Assembly (NCBI GenBank): GCA_964352475.1
Contig: CAYGSL010000018.1
Coordinates: 1 to 64,000 of the forward strand
DNA from: JAUIET01 sp964352475
Lineage (GTDB): Bacteria > Pseudomonadota > Gammaproteobacteria > Pseudomonadales > JAUIET01
Length of the DNA: 64,000 nucleotides
Direction: 5' to 3'
The notes beneath the pieces were generated by a model, which was not told where the DNA came from, searched no databases, and saw only the letters and a program-made list of their open reading frames with translations. The translations under genes were made by a program, and so were the position numbers. How positions within the stretch are numbered: the stretch's first letter is position 1; each line of letters starts with the position of its first letter. Below are positions 8,505-15,812 of the stretch, in pieces.

Positions 8505-9670
8505 CAGTACGCCTTATGCACTAACAAAGGCGTCACGTTGCCAAAGTCGGTAATGGTTTGAATCATTTCACCAGACGTCGCATCAATAACATCAAGCCCC
8601 AACATGCCATTGGTAACCACCAGCTTGGGCGACTTGCCGCGGCTGACCGCTAATGAAATCGCGTGGTTAGGTGCTTCAATTACCTTAACCCGCTTCTTTT
8701 TCTTTACATCGAAAACCCAGATTTTAGTGCCGCCGTGTGATTGGGTACCTTCAGCACCGTCAGGATGCATAATCACATACACAAGCCCGGCATCATCCTT
8801 GTCCAGCAGGCCCAGCCCACTGGGCCGCCAATTTGCGGCTTTTTCTTCATCGGTGAGCATGCTCCATGAGCCATTGTACTTGGCAATCTCACCGCTCACG
8901 TCAATGTCGTGCATTACACCTTTGAAGCTTGGGAAATAGGCATGCCCATCAACTATCGCCGGTCGCTCAAAGATTGGCGTTTTATCTGTATCAAAAAACG
9001 GCTCCATTCTTTGTTGTGATTTAACCGAACCGTCTTTATTGACCACGGTGGTGAGCATGCCGCCGTTACTGCACAAAGAAGCAACGCTGCGCTTGCCCAC
9101 TGGATACGTCATCACGCACCCCGGGGTACCGATAGTATCCAGCAGTTCATGATCATCCAGGCGAACCACCGAGAAAGAGGCAGCGGGTGTAAAATTAGCT
9201 GCGTAAACGTAGTCACCGTCGCCTGATACTGTCATTGCATAGCGCTCTGGCAGTACCTGCATCCTATCAGTCGGCCACACTATCTCTTTTTTTATTTTTA
9301 GTGTGGCTCTATCGTAAACAACAAACACGTCTGTTTTCTTGCCGCGCCAGCCACGTTCATGAAAAGACTCCAGAACATAAAACTCGGAGCGCTTGGTGTG
9401 TTGGCCAAAATTGCCCAGCAGGTTTTTATGCACCATTCCTTTGATGCGTTTGGCAGGATTGGTTTCCAGCACGTCCATAACAATGACTTTGCCGCCATAC
9501 ATGCTGAAAAAACTGGCTTCATCAACCATCATCCAGGATTCCGGGTAGCTGGCTGGCAGGGTTTCTACGTTACCAGTTTCCTCAATCTCCAGCGGTGGTG
9601 GCAGCTCGGCGCCAATACCGCCCGCTGATATTGCTAGCGCCAACATTCCAGTCGCAGCTTTTAATAGCAT
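8504..9670 (-). CDS. aauB: Aromatic amine dehydrogenase, heavy subunit
   Basis: 388 residues with a signal peptide (to about 'AGGIGA') and a long beta-rich sequence fitting the seven-bladed propeller of amine dehydrogenase heavy chains. Typical pieces include 'VMDVLETNPAKRIKGMVHK', 'HTKRSEFYVLESFHERGWRG', 'RTDVVxxYDRATL'-like text, 'CSNGGMLTTVV', 'KIWVFDVKKKKRV' and 'NHAISLAVSRG'. Heavy chains form the rim of the substrate channel to the TTQ of the light chain. The ATG at 9670 has AGGAG eight bases upstream, and the gene follows the aldehyde dehydrogenase by 27 bases. With the aldehyde dehydrogenase it makes a complete amine-to-acid path. Confidence 0.92.
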   Translation of the reverse strand: MLLKAATGMLALAISAGGIGAELPPPLEIEETGNVETLPASYPESWMMVDEASFFSMYGGKVIVMDVLETNPAKRIKGMVHKNLLGNFGQHTKRSEFYVLESFHERGWRGKKTDVFVVYDRATLKIKKEIVWPTDRMQVLPERYAMTVSGDGDYVYAANFTPAASFSVVRLDDHELLDTIGTPGCVMTYPVGKRSVASLCSNGGMLTTVVNKDGSVKSQQRMEPFFDTDKTPIFERPAIVDGHAYFPSFKGVMHDIDVSGEIAKYNGSWSMLTDEEKAANWRPSGLGLLDKDDAGLVYVIMHPDGAEGTQSHGGTKIWVFDVKKKKRVKVIEAPNHAISLAVSRGKSPKLVVTNGMLGLDVIDATSGEMIQTITDFGNVTPLLVHKAY

Positions 9671-9697
9671 GTTTGCTCTCCTGCCTGTTTTTTGTAT

Positions 9698-11122
9698 CTA
9701 CTGTTTAGCCACGTTCAGAGCCTGAATAGAGGTGTACTCCTCCAGGCCGTACGTCCCAAATTCTACGCCGACACCGGATTGCTTAACACCCCCAAATGGA
9801 ACGTTGGGTGCGAGAGATCCGTGCTGGTTGACCCAGGCTGAGCCGCATTCCAGACGTTGCGCCAGTTCAATGGCCTTGTCGGTATCGTTTGACCATATTG
9901 AGCCACCAAGGCCTTGTGGGTTTGCATTGGCGCGGGCGATGACATCCTCAATATCGGCGTATTCAATGATGGGCACGATGGGGCCAAACGGCTCTTCATC
10001 CACCAGCCGTGTGCCATCGCTCAATCCAGCAACAATGGTTGGCTCGTAGAAATACCCGGGTCGGTCCATTTGATTGCCACCGCTTAGAAACTCTCCACCA
10101 TCCTGGCGCGCAGATTCTGCAAGATCCAACACAATATTCAGCTGTGCCTTGTTTTGAATGGGGCCCAGTTCAGTAGTTTCCTCAAGTCCATTACCAACCT
10201 TGATGCTTTTGGCAATTGCAGCCAGTTCTGCACCCATTTCATCGTATTGCGACTCATGAACGTATAAGCGCTTGAGTGCTGCACACGTTTGCCCATTGTT
10301 GTGGAACATGGCACCAAACAATTTGGGGGCTACTTCTTTCACATCTACGTCTGGAAGAACAATGCCTGCATCGTTGCCACCCAGTTCGAGTGTTATGCGC
10401 TTGAGGCTGGCGGATGCTGATTCCATAATTCGTCGGCCTGTTCGTGTTGAACCAGTGAATACGATCTTGGCAATATCTGGATGCGACGTTAATGCACCAC
10501 CCACTTCACCTTCACCGTGCACCAGATTAAGTACACCTGGAGGAAGCACTTCCTGGGCTAATTCAACAAACCGAGAAGTGGCAACCGGTGTATAAGGCGA
10601 AGGTTTGATCACCAGCGTGTTGCCGGTTCGAATGCCGGGTAGAATGTGCCAAATGGCAATCAACAGTGGCCAGTTCCACGGAGTGATAGAGGCGATAACA
10701 CCTAGCGGCTTGCGATGAACCTCAACGCGCGCGGTATCGTCGTCTTGCAACACATCCACCGGTAACTCCAGGCCCGCGGTAAACTGGGCCCATGCCGCAG
10801 CACCTCCTACTTCCATGCCTGAGCCAATGCCGTTCAGGCCACCCATGGGTTTGCCTGTTTCCCTGGTCACCAGTTCCATAAGCTCCGGCATATTCGCTTC
10901 AATTTTTGCAGCCAAGGCATTGCACGCCGCCTGGCGTTCCTCGTCAGAGGTCTTGCTCCAGGTTTGAAATGCCTGTTTGGCGGCCGCAATAGCCTGGTTT
11001 ACGTGTTCGACAGTGCCGTTTTGTACTTCCGCGAACGGTGCACCAGTAGCCGGGTCTATTACGTCAAAAGACTGGCCGGATTGAGTGGGTTCGCCATTAA
11101 TGGTCATATTAAATTGCAGCAT
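9698..11122 (-). CDS. NAD(P)+-dependent aldehyde dehydrogenase
   Basis: 474 residues, the usual length. Catalytic C280 lies in 'NNGQTCAALKR', general base E246 in 'LELGG', oxyanion N150 in 'TPWNWP', and the Rossmann loop in 'VFTGSTRTGRRI'. It is the first gene of the amine dehydrogenase operon (start ATG 11122, AAGGGTGA seven bases upstream), so its natural substrate is probably the aldehyde released by the amine dehydrogenase, for example phenylacetaldehyde or a hydroxylated analogue. That assignment is inference: the sequence itself only shows a general aldehyde dehydrogenase. Confidence 0.92.
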   Translation of the reverse strand: MLQFNMTINGEPTQSGQSFDVIDPATGAPFAEVQNGTVEHVNQAIAAAKQAFQTWSKTSDEERQAACNALAAKIEANMPELMELVTRETGKPMGGLNGIGSGMEVGGAAAWAQFTAGLELPVDVLQDDDTARVEVHRKPLGVIASITPWNWPLLIAIWHILPGIRTGNTLVIKPSPYTPVATSRFVELAQEVLPPGVLNLVHGEGEVGGALTSHPDIAKIVFTGSTRTGRRIMESASASLKRITLELGGNDAGIVLPDVDVKEVAPKLFGAMFHNNGQTCAALKRLYVHESQYDEMGAELAAIAKSIKVGNGLEETTELGPIQNKAQLNIVLDLAESARQDGGEFLSGGNQMDRPGYFYEPTIVAGLSDGTRLVDEEPFGPIVPIIEYADIEDVIARANANPQGLGGSIWSNDTDKAIELAQRLECGSAWVNQHGSLAPNVPFGGVKQSGVGVEFGTYGLEEYTSIQALNVAKQ

Positions 11123-11157
11123 GATTGTTCACCCTTAAATTTTTTGGATGGTTGAGT

Positions 11158-11172
11158 TGACCATCATGGTCA
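11158..11172. promoter_or_regulatory. Palindrome TGACCAT-C-ATGGTCA upstream of the amine operon
   Basis: A perfect 7-1-7 inverted repeat lies 36 bases upstream of the aldehyde dehydrogenase start, and a third TGACCAT copy is at 11205-11211. The region between the end of the AraC gene and the first operon gene is only 97 bases, so these are the most obvious candidates for regulator binding. AraC proteins more often bind direct repeats, so another regulator is possible. Sites are seen; the function is inferred. Confidence 0.45.
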
Positions 11173-11219
11173 GTTTAAATCTTGGTTAACAGCGCATAGC
11201 TCTTTGACCATGAGTGCAT

Positions 11220-12185
11220 TCACTTTGCTTGGTCAATCTGGTCGCGTAATTGGCCGGGGGTTACGTCGAATTGAGCTTTGAAACACCGGTAAAAATGCGA
11301 CAGATCACCGAAGCCGAATTCCAGGGCAATTTCGGTGGTGGATAAATGTTGCATATCGCCATTGAGTAACGCCCTGTGGCAGGCGGCAAGTCGTTGTTTT
11401 TGTATGTAGCGCGATACTGAGATACCTTCGGGCTTAAACAATAGATGCAAGTAGCGTTTGCTGATGCCGTGGGCGCTGGCAATGAGGTCGACGGATAACT
11501 GATAATCCCGCAAATTCAAACCTATGAAGCGCTTAATGTCTTCTAACTGATTGCCTTGCTTATCATGCGCTTTGTGCTGTTCCCGCCGCGACTCTGCGTG
11601 CAGCGAAGTGACCAGTAGATCGAGAATGTTAGCTTCAAGGCGTTGAACTATTTGTGGTTCCAACTGATCTATTCGAGTGATCAGCGAGTTAATAAACTGA
11701 CTTAACAGGCCGTGCACTGGCGACTGACCGCACATTTTTATGCCAAGATGATCCTCTGGCATTCTAAACATGGTGTTCAGCACGGCGTGTGGAATAGCCA
11801 GAGTGGCTTGTTGATAATGCTTGGGGAAACGCAGCTGATAGGGCTCGCTGGTCGTGCACATAACGAAGTCGCCTTGCTGCAAATACGCTTCATGCCCGCG
11901 GTGTAATACGAGACCTTCACCGGCAATTTGAAATTTCACTATGTAAGTGGAATCGCCAGCCACTTTGGCGATGTCTGTTTTGCGTCGTTCCACACGCAGC
12001 GGCGAGGTGCTTATGCGGCTTAGATGAATGCGGTCCAGCCGAGTATCCAGCAGTTCTGCCTGGAAGGCTTGTTCGTGCCCCACCTGCTGGCAAATCATCG
12101 GGCAGAAGGTGTTCACGACAGCCTGGTTAAACTGCTCAAAATCCGAAGTAACAGTGGTGCTGACTAATTGACCACTTGTATTCAT
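11220..12185 (-). CDS. AraC family regulator, FeaR-like
   Basis: 321 residues. The N-terminal part resembles the AraC-binding-like domain of FeaR-type regulators ('GEGLVLHRGHEAYLQQGDFVM', 'TSEPYQL'), and the C-terminal 100 residues carry two helix-turn-helix units ('LSVDLIASAHGISKRYLHLLF', 'LSTTEIALEFGFGDLSHFYRCF'). FeaR activates amine oxidase and phenylacetaldehyde dehydrogenase genes in Escherichia coli. The gene lies just upstream of the aldehyde dehydrogenase/aau operon on the same strand, so it is the probable activator of aromatic amine use here. Ligand specificity cannot be read from sequence. Confidence 0.85.
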   Translation of the reverse strand: MNTSGQLVSTTVTSDFEQFNQAVVNTFCPMICQQVGHEQAFQAELLDTRLDRIHLSRISTSPLRVERRKTDIAKVAGDSTYIVKFQIAGEGLVLHRGHEAYLQQGDFVMCTTSEPYQLRFPKHYQQATLAIPHAVLNTMFRMPEDHLGIKMCGQSPVHGLLSQFINSLITRIDQLEPQIVQRLEANILDLLVTSLHAESRREQHKAHDKQGNQLEDIKRFIGLNLRDYQLSVDLIASAHGISKRYLHLLFKPEGISVSRYIQKQRLAACHRALLNGDMQHLSTTEIALEFGFGDLSHFYRCFKAQFDVTPGQLRDQIDQAK

Positions 12186-12240
12186 ATTCTTATATAACGT
12201 AGTTGTGGAATTGACACTGTATACACAGCGATTGTAGGGG

Positions 12241-13983
12241 TCAATCTCTGTTCAAAACCGTGAGTGGGGCGCCTTCGCGCGCGAACACGATGTTGCCGCC
12301 AAATACGGTGTTTATCACCTCGGTGTCGCCTAAGGTCGAAGGTTCTCCCTCAAACAAATTGTCCGATAACACAATAAAATCAGCGAGCTTACCCACCTCG
12401 ATTGACCCCGTATCATGATCCAATCGCAATGCTCTTGCACCATCCAGGGTGAAGATCTTCAAAGCTTGTTTAAGCGAAACAGCCTGCCGTTGCCACAATT
12501 GCCCTTTGTGCAGGCCATTGGGGTCTGCTCGAGTGACCAAGGCCTCTATGCCGTACCAAGGATTCATGCTGGCCACCGCAGACGGCCAATCAGACCCAGC
12601 CAGAATGGCAGCTTCGCTGGCTAGAAGGTCTACAGTAGGCCAATACTCCAGCGCTCGTGGCCCAACCGCACCAATAATTGAATCTATAATAGGTGATGGA
12701 TGCCACAAGAATGGTGAGAAATCGGCGACAACATTAAGTTGGCTAAAACGGGGTATGTCGCTTGCTGCGATGTAACCGGCATGTGCGAGCTCGTGACGCA
12801 ATCCAGATTGGCCGTTAACTTTTCGAAGCTGTTCCAACGCATCCAGTGCCACGCGTACTGAACCATCGCCGGCCGTGTGGACTTTAACGGTGTATCCAGC
12901 ACTGTCCAGAGCAATCAACATATCCGTCAGTTCCGACAGCTTGAAATGCAGGTCTCCTGAGTGCGTTTCATCGCCCTCATTAGCGGGCAAGTAATCCGCT
13001 AACATGGATGCGGTTCGGGAGGAGGTAGGAACACCGTCTAAAAAGATCTTTGCGAATCTGGTATCCAGATTTTTGGTGGCGTATTGATCTCTAATTCTGC
13101 CAATGTCACTGACGCTGAAGCCTTGGGCACTCCAGTTATTCTTGCTGACATTAATCGCCATTGCCATGTGTGCAGACAGAGCGCCTTCACCGGCAAGTGT
13201 TGCCAATGCTCGTATGTCGCTCTCATCGGCGGAAGCGTCTTTCATTCCGGTTACGCCAAAGCCGTTGGCAATTTCCATCAGTTTGTAGGCACCGCGAACA
13301 TACTCTTCCTCTGTATGCGGCGGCAGTTTTGATTGCACCAGATACTGCGCTTTTTCCAGCAATAGCCCATTGGGTTCGCCTTGTTCGTCACGAACGATGG
13401 TGCCGCCTTCCGGGTCTTTAGTGTCACGCGTGATGCCTGCGATCTTCAGTGCTTTGCTGTTTAGCCAGGCGTCGTGGCCGGAGTCAGCACTAAGGAACAC
13501 CGCTTTGTCACCGGACACTTTATCCAGAGCGGCGCGTGGGGAAGGTACGTCGTTGTTGAGGAAGAAATCACTGTCCCACTGGCCACCTGTAATCCACTCA
13601 CGTTCGCTGGTGCTCGCACACTGCGCAACTGTTTCCTGTACTTCAGCCAGCTTGGCCGAAAAAGGGAAGTTGCATTGAAAGAGTACTTTCATCGCACCAA
13701 TCACCGGGTGCAAGTGCGCATCATTGATGCCTGGCATCAGCATTGCGCCATTAAGGTCTACAACGCGGCTGTTATTGCCCGCTAATTTTTTTGCTTCGTC
13801 AGAATCTCCAACAAATACTATCCTGTCACCTTTGACCGCAATCGCATCTGCCCATTCAGGCTCGGCGACTGTGTACACGCGTGCATTATGGATAATCAGA
13901 TCGGCAGCATTGGGCTCTGGCGTGGTTTGGCAGGCGCTTAGCAGAGCCAGCGCAAATAAAGGTAATGTCAGCGAGCGTAGCAT
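12241..13983 (-). CDS. YtcJ-like amidohydrolase, lipoprotein (copy 1)
   Basis: 580 residues with lipobox LSAC in 'FALALLSACQTTPEP', thus an envelope lipoprotein. The catalytic barrel is of the amidohydrolase-3/YtcJ type: HxH in 'NDAHLHPVIG', 'VHTAGDGSVRVALDALE', 'RHELAHAGYI' and D in 'AGSDWPSAVASMNPW', all usual metal ligands or neighbours. Substrates of this group are mostly unknown amides or ureas. It lies 20 bases after a closely similar gene on the same strand, so the two are a tandem duplication in one operon. AGGTG precedes the ATG at 13983. Confidence 0.88.
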   Translation of the reverse strand: MLRSLTLPLFALALLSACQTTPEPNAADLIIHNARVYTVAEPEWADAIAVKGDRIVFVGDSDEAKKLAGNNSRVVDLNGAMLMPGINDAHLHPVIGAMKVLFQCNFPFSAKLAEVQETVAQCASTSEREWITGGQWDSDFFLNNDVPSPRAALDKVSGDKAVFLSADSGHDAWLNSKALKIAGITRDTKDPEGGTIVRDEQGEPNGLLLEKAQYLVQSKLPPHTEEEYVRGAYKLMEIANGFGVTGMKDASADESDIRALATLAGEGALSAHMAMAINVSKNNWSAQGFSVSDIGRIRDQYATKNLDTRFAKIFLDGVPTSSRTASMLADYLPANEGDETHSGDLHFKLSELTDMLIALDSAGYTVKVHTAGDGSVRVALDALEQLRKVNGQSGLRHELAHAGYIAASDIPRFSQLNVVADFSPFLWHPSPIIDSIIGAVGPRALEYWPTVDLLASEAAILAGSDWPSAVASMNPWYGIEALVTRADPNGLHKGQLWQRQAVSLKQALKIFTLDGARALRLDHDTGSIEVGKLADFIVLSDNLFEGEPSTLGDTEVINTVFGGNIVFAREGAPLTVLNRD

Positions 13984-14003
13984 AAAGACACCTGTTTAAT
14001 ATG

Positions 14004-15728
14004 TTAGTTCGGATAAACCTTGTTCCCAGCGAAATACGTGCTTACTATTTCGGTGTCGCTGATTTGCGTAGCAGGTATTTCAAACAAATTGTGATTCAGC
14101 ACGATAAAGTCCGCTGATTTCCCAACTTCAATTGAGCCACTCTTGTTATCTATCAATAAAGCTTTTGCGCCGTGGCTGGTGAAGATACGCAAGGCATCTT
14201 CCAAAGGAACGGCTTCTTCCGCCCACAGAGTTGCGTCGCCATTGGCGAAGGGATCGGCTCGTGTGACCATCGCTTCAATACCGGGCCAGGGGTTCATGCT
14301 GGGTACCGCTGCAGGCCAGTCTGACCCGGCAGAGACCAGTGCGCCTGTTGCGAGCAGTGATTTTGTTGGCCAATAAAACTCACCGCGCTCACCGACTGCG
14401 GTTAGCACCGAGTCCATGATGGGAGAGGGGAACCATATATAGGGTGAAAAATCCGGAATTGCGCCAAGTTCCGCAAAACGGCTCATATCTTCATCGCCGA
14501 TGTAACCGGCGTGCGCCAATTCGTGGCGCAGTCCACTGTTGCCGTTTTTCCTGCGTGCGCTTTCTATTGCGTCAAGTGCCACCTGAACTGAACGATCGCC
14601 AGCGGTATGAATCTTTACTGTAAAGCCAGCAGCGTCCAGTGCCACCAGATCGGTTTCCAGCATTTCCGCTGATATATGTAATTGACCGCTGGTTTGCTCG
14701 CCACCTTCCTCAGCCGGGGTGTAGGGCGCTAACATTGCTGCTGTGCGAGCGGCAGTTGGAACACCGTCCATAAAAATCTTGACGAAGTTGGTGTTGAAGT
14801 TGGGTGCCATGAATTGCTTGCGCTTGCTGACAAGTTCATCAATATCCAATGGTTCTTCGCGATGACCATAGGGCGTGACTATCGCACCTGCGATATGCGC
14901 CGATAAATTACCCGCGTCAGCCAGTGATTTAAACGCCGCAAGTTCATAGTCACCGATCGCGGTTGCCTTCAAGCCGGTAATGCCAAAGCTGTGCGCGAGT
15001 TCAACCGACTTGGCCGCGGCTTGCTCGTACTGCTCCGGTGTCCAGTGCAGTCTGTCTTTCAAAAAACCAAACGCTTCGATCATAAAGCCATCGGGCTTAC
15101 CGCTGGGGTCGTTGTGCATCTCAACGCCTTTCGGCAGATCTTTTTCACTGGATACTTCCAAGACCTCTAACGCTTTGCTGTTCAGCCAGGCGTTATGATA
15201 AGCATCGTCAACCAAGGCAACGGCTTTATCGCCCGACACTTTGTCCAGCCACTCGCGCGGTGACTTCATTGGGTTATTCACGAAGAAATCGCTGGAGAAC
15301 TGGCCACCTCTAATCCATTTGGCATCAGGCTGCGCTTCGACACAGCCAGATATTGCCGTTGCTATTTCGTCAGGGCCTGCGGTGAACGGGAATTGGCACT
15401 CGAATAGCTCTTTCGCGCCACCTTCTACCGGGTGTTGGTGCATATCATTAATGCCAGGCATGAGCATTTTTTTCTGCAAATCGATGGCTTCGGTGGAGGG
15501 TCCGATCATCTTTTTTGCTTCCGTATCGTCGCCAATATAGACGTATCTACCATTCTTGATGACTACAGCAGAAGCATTTGGCGCCGCACCGTTCATGGTG
15601 TGAATAGATCCGTTAAATAGAACCGTATCACCGACTTGCTGAGGCGGTTCTGCGACATCAGTTTTATTACTACAGGCGCTCAATGCGACCAGACTAATCC
15701 CGGCAAGAATTGAAAATGTATGCTTCAT
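14004..15728 (-). CDS. YtcJ-like amidohydrolase, lipoprotein (copy 2)
   Basis: 574 residues, lipobox LSAC in 'SLVALSACSNKTD'. It shares the full length and nearly all signature segments of the following gene: 'MLMPGINDMHQHPVEGG', 'HTAGDRSVQVALDAIE', 'RHELAHAGYIGDEDM', 'SAGSDWPAAVPSMNPW', 'GSIEVGKSADFIVL'. One difference is HQHP instead of HLHP in the first metal site; both keep HxH. The upstream TonB receptor gene ends with a terminator at 15768-15797, so this gene may have its own promoter or depend on read-through. Two divergent paralogues suggest two related substrates. Confidence 0.88.
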   Translation of the reverse strand: MKHTFSILAGISLVALSACSNKTDVAEPPQQVGDTVLFNGSIHTMNGAAPNASAVVIKNGRYVYIGDDTEAKKMIGPSTEAIDLQKKMLMPGINDMHQHPVEGGAKELFECQFPFTAGPDEIATAISGCVEAQPDAKWIRGGQFSSDFFVNNPMKSPREWLDKVSGDKAVALVDDAYHNAWLNSKALEVLEVSSEKDLPKGVEMHNDPSGKPDGFMIEAFGFLKDRLHWTPEQYEQAAAKSVELAHSFGITGLKATAIGDYELAAFKSLADAGNLSAHIAGAIVTPYGHREEPLDIDELVSKRKQFMAPNFNTNFVKIFMDGVPTAARTAAMLAPYTPAEEGGEQTSGQLHISAEMLETDLVALDAAGFTVKIHTAGDRSVQVALDAIESARRKNGNSGLRHELAHAGYIGDEDMSRFAELGAIPDFSPYIWFPSPIMDSVLTAVGERGEFYWPTKSLLATGALVSAGSDWPAAVPSMNPWPGIEAMVTRADPFANGDATLWAEEAVPLEDALRIFTSHGAKALLIDNKSGSIEVGKSADFIVLNHNLFEIPATQISDTEIVSTYFAGNKVYPN

Positions 15729-15767
15729 CTTATTTACCTTGTTGGAGGATTTTAACGAAATTCAGTG

Positions 15768-15797
15768 AAAAAAAATCCCGGCAGTAAACCGGGATTT
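15768..15797 (-). terminator. Rho-independent terminator after the TonB receptor gene
   Basis: On the minus strand a 9 bp stem (AAATCCCGG/CCGGGATTT, 15773-15781 and 15789-15797, loop of 7) is followed by eight T. It begins 16 bases after the receptor stop. Confidence 0.88.
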
Positions 15798-15812
15798 GTT
15801 GAGTTCAAAACT

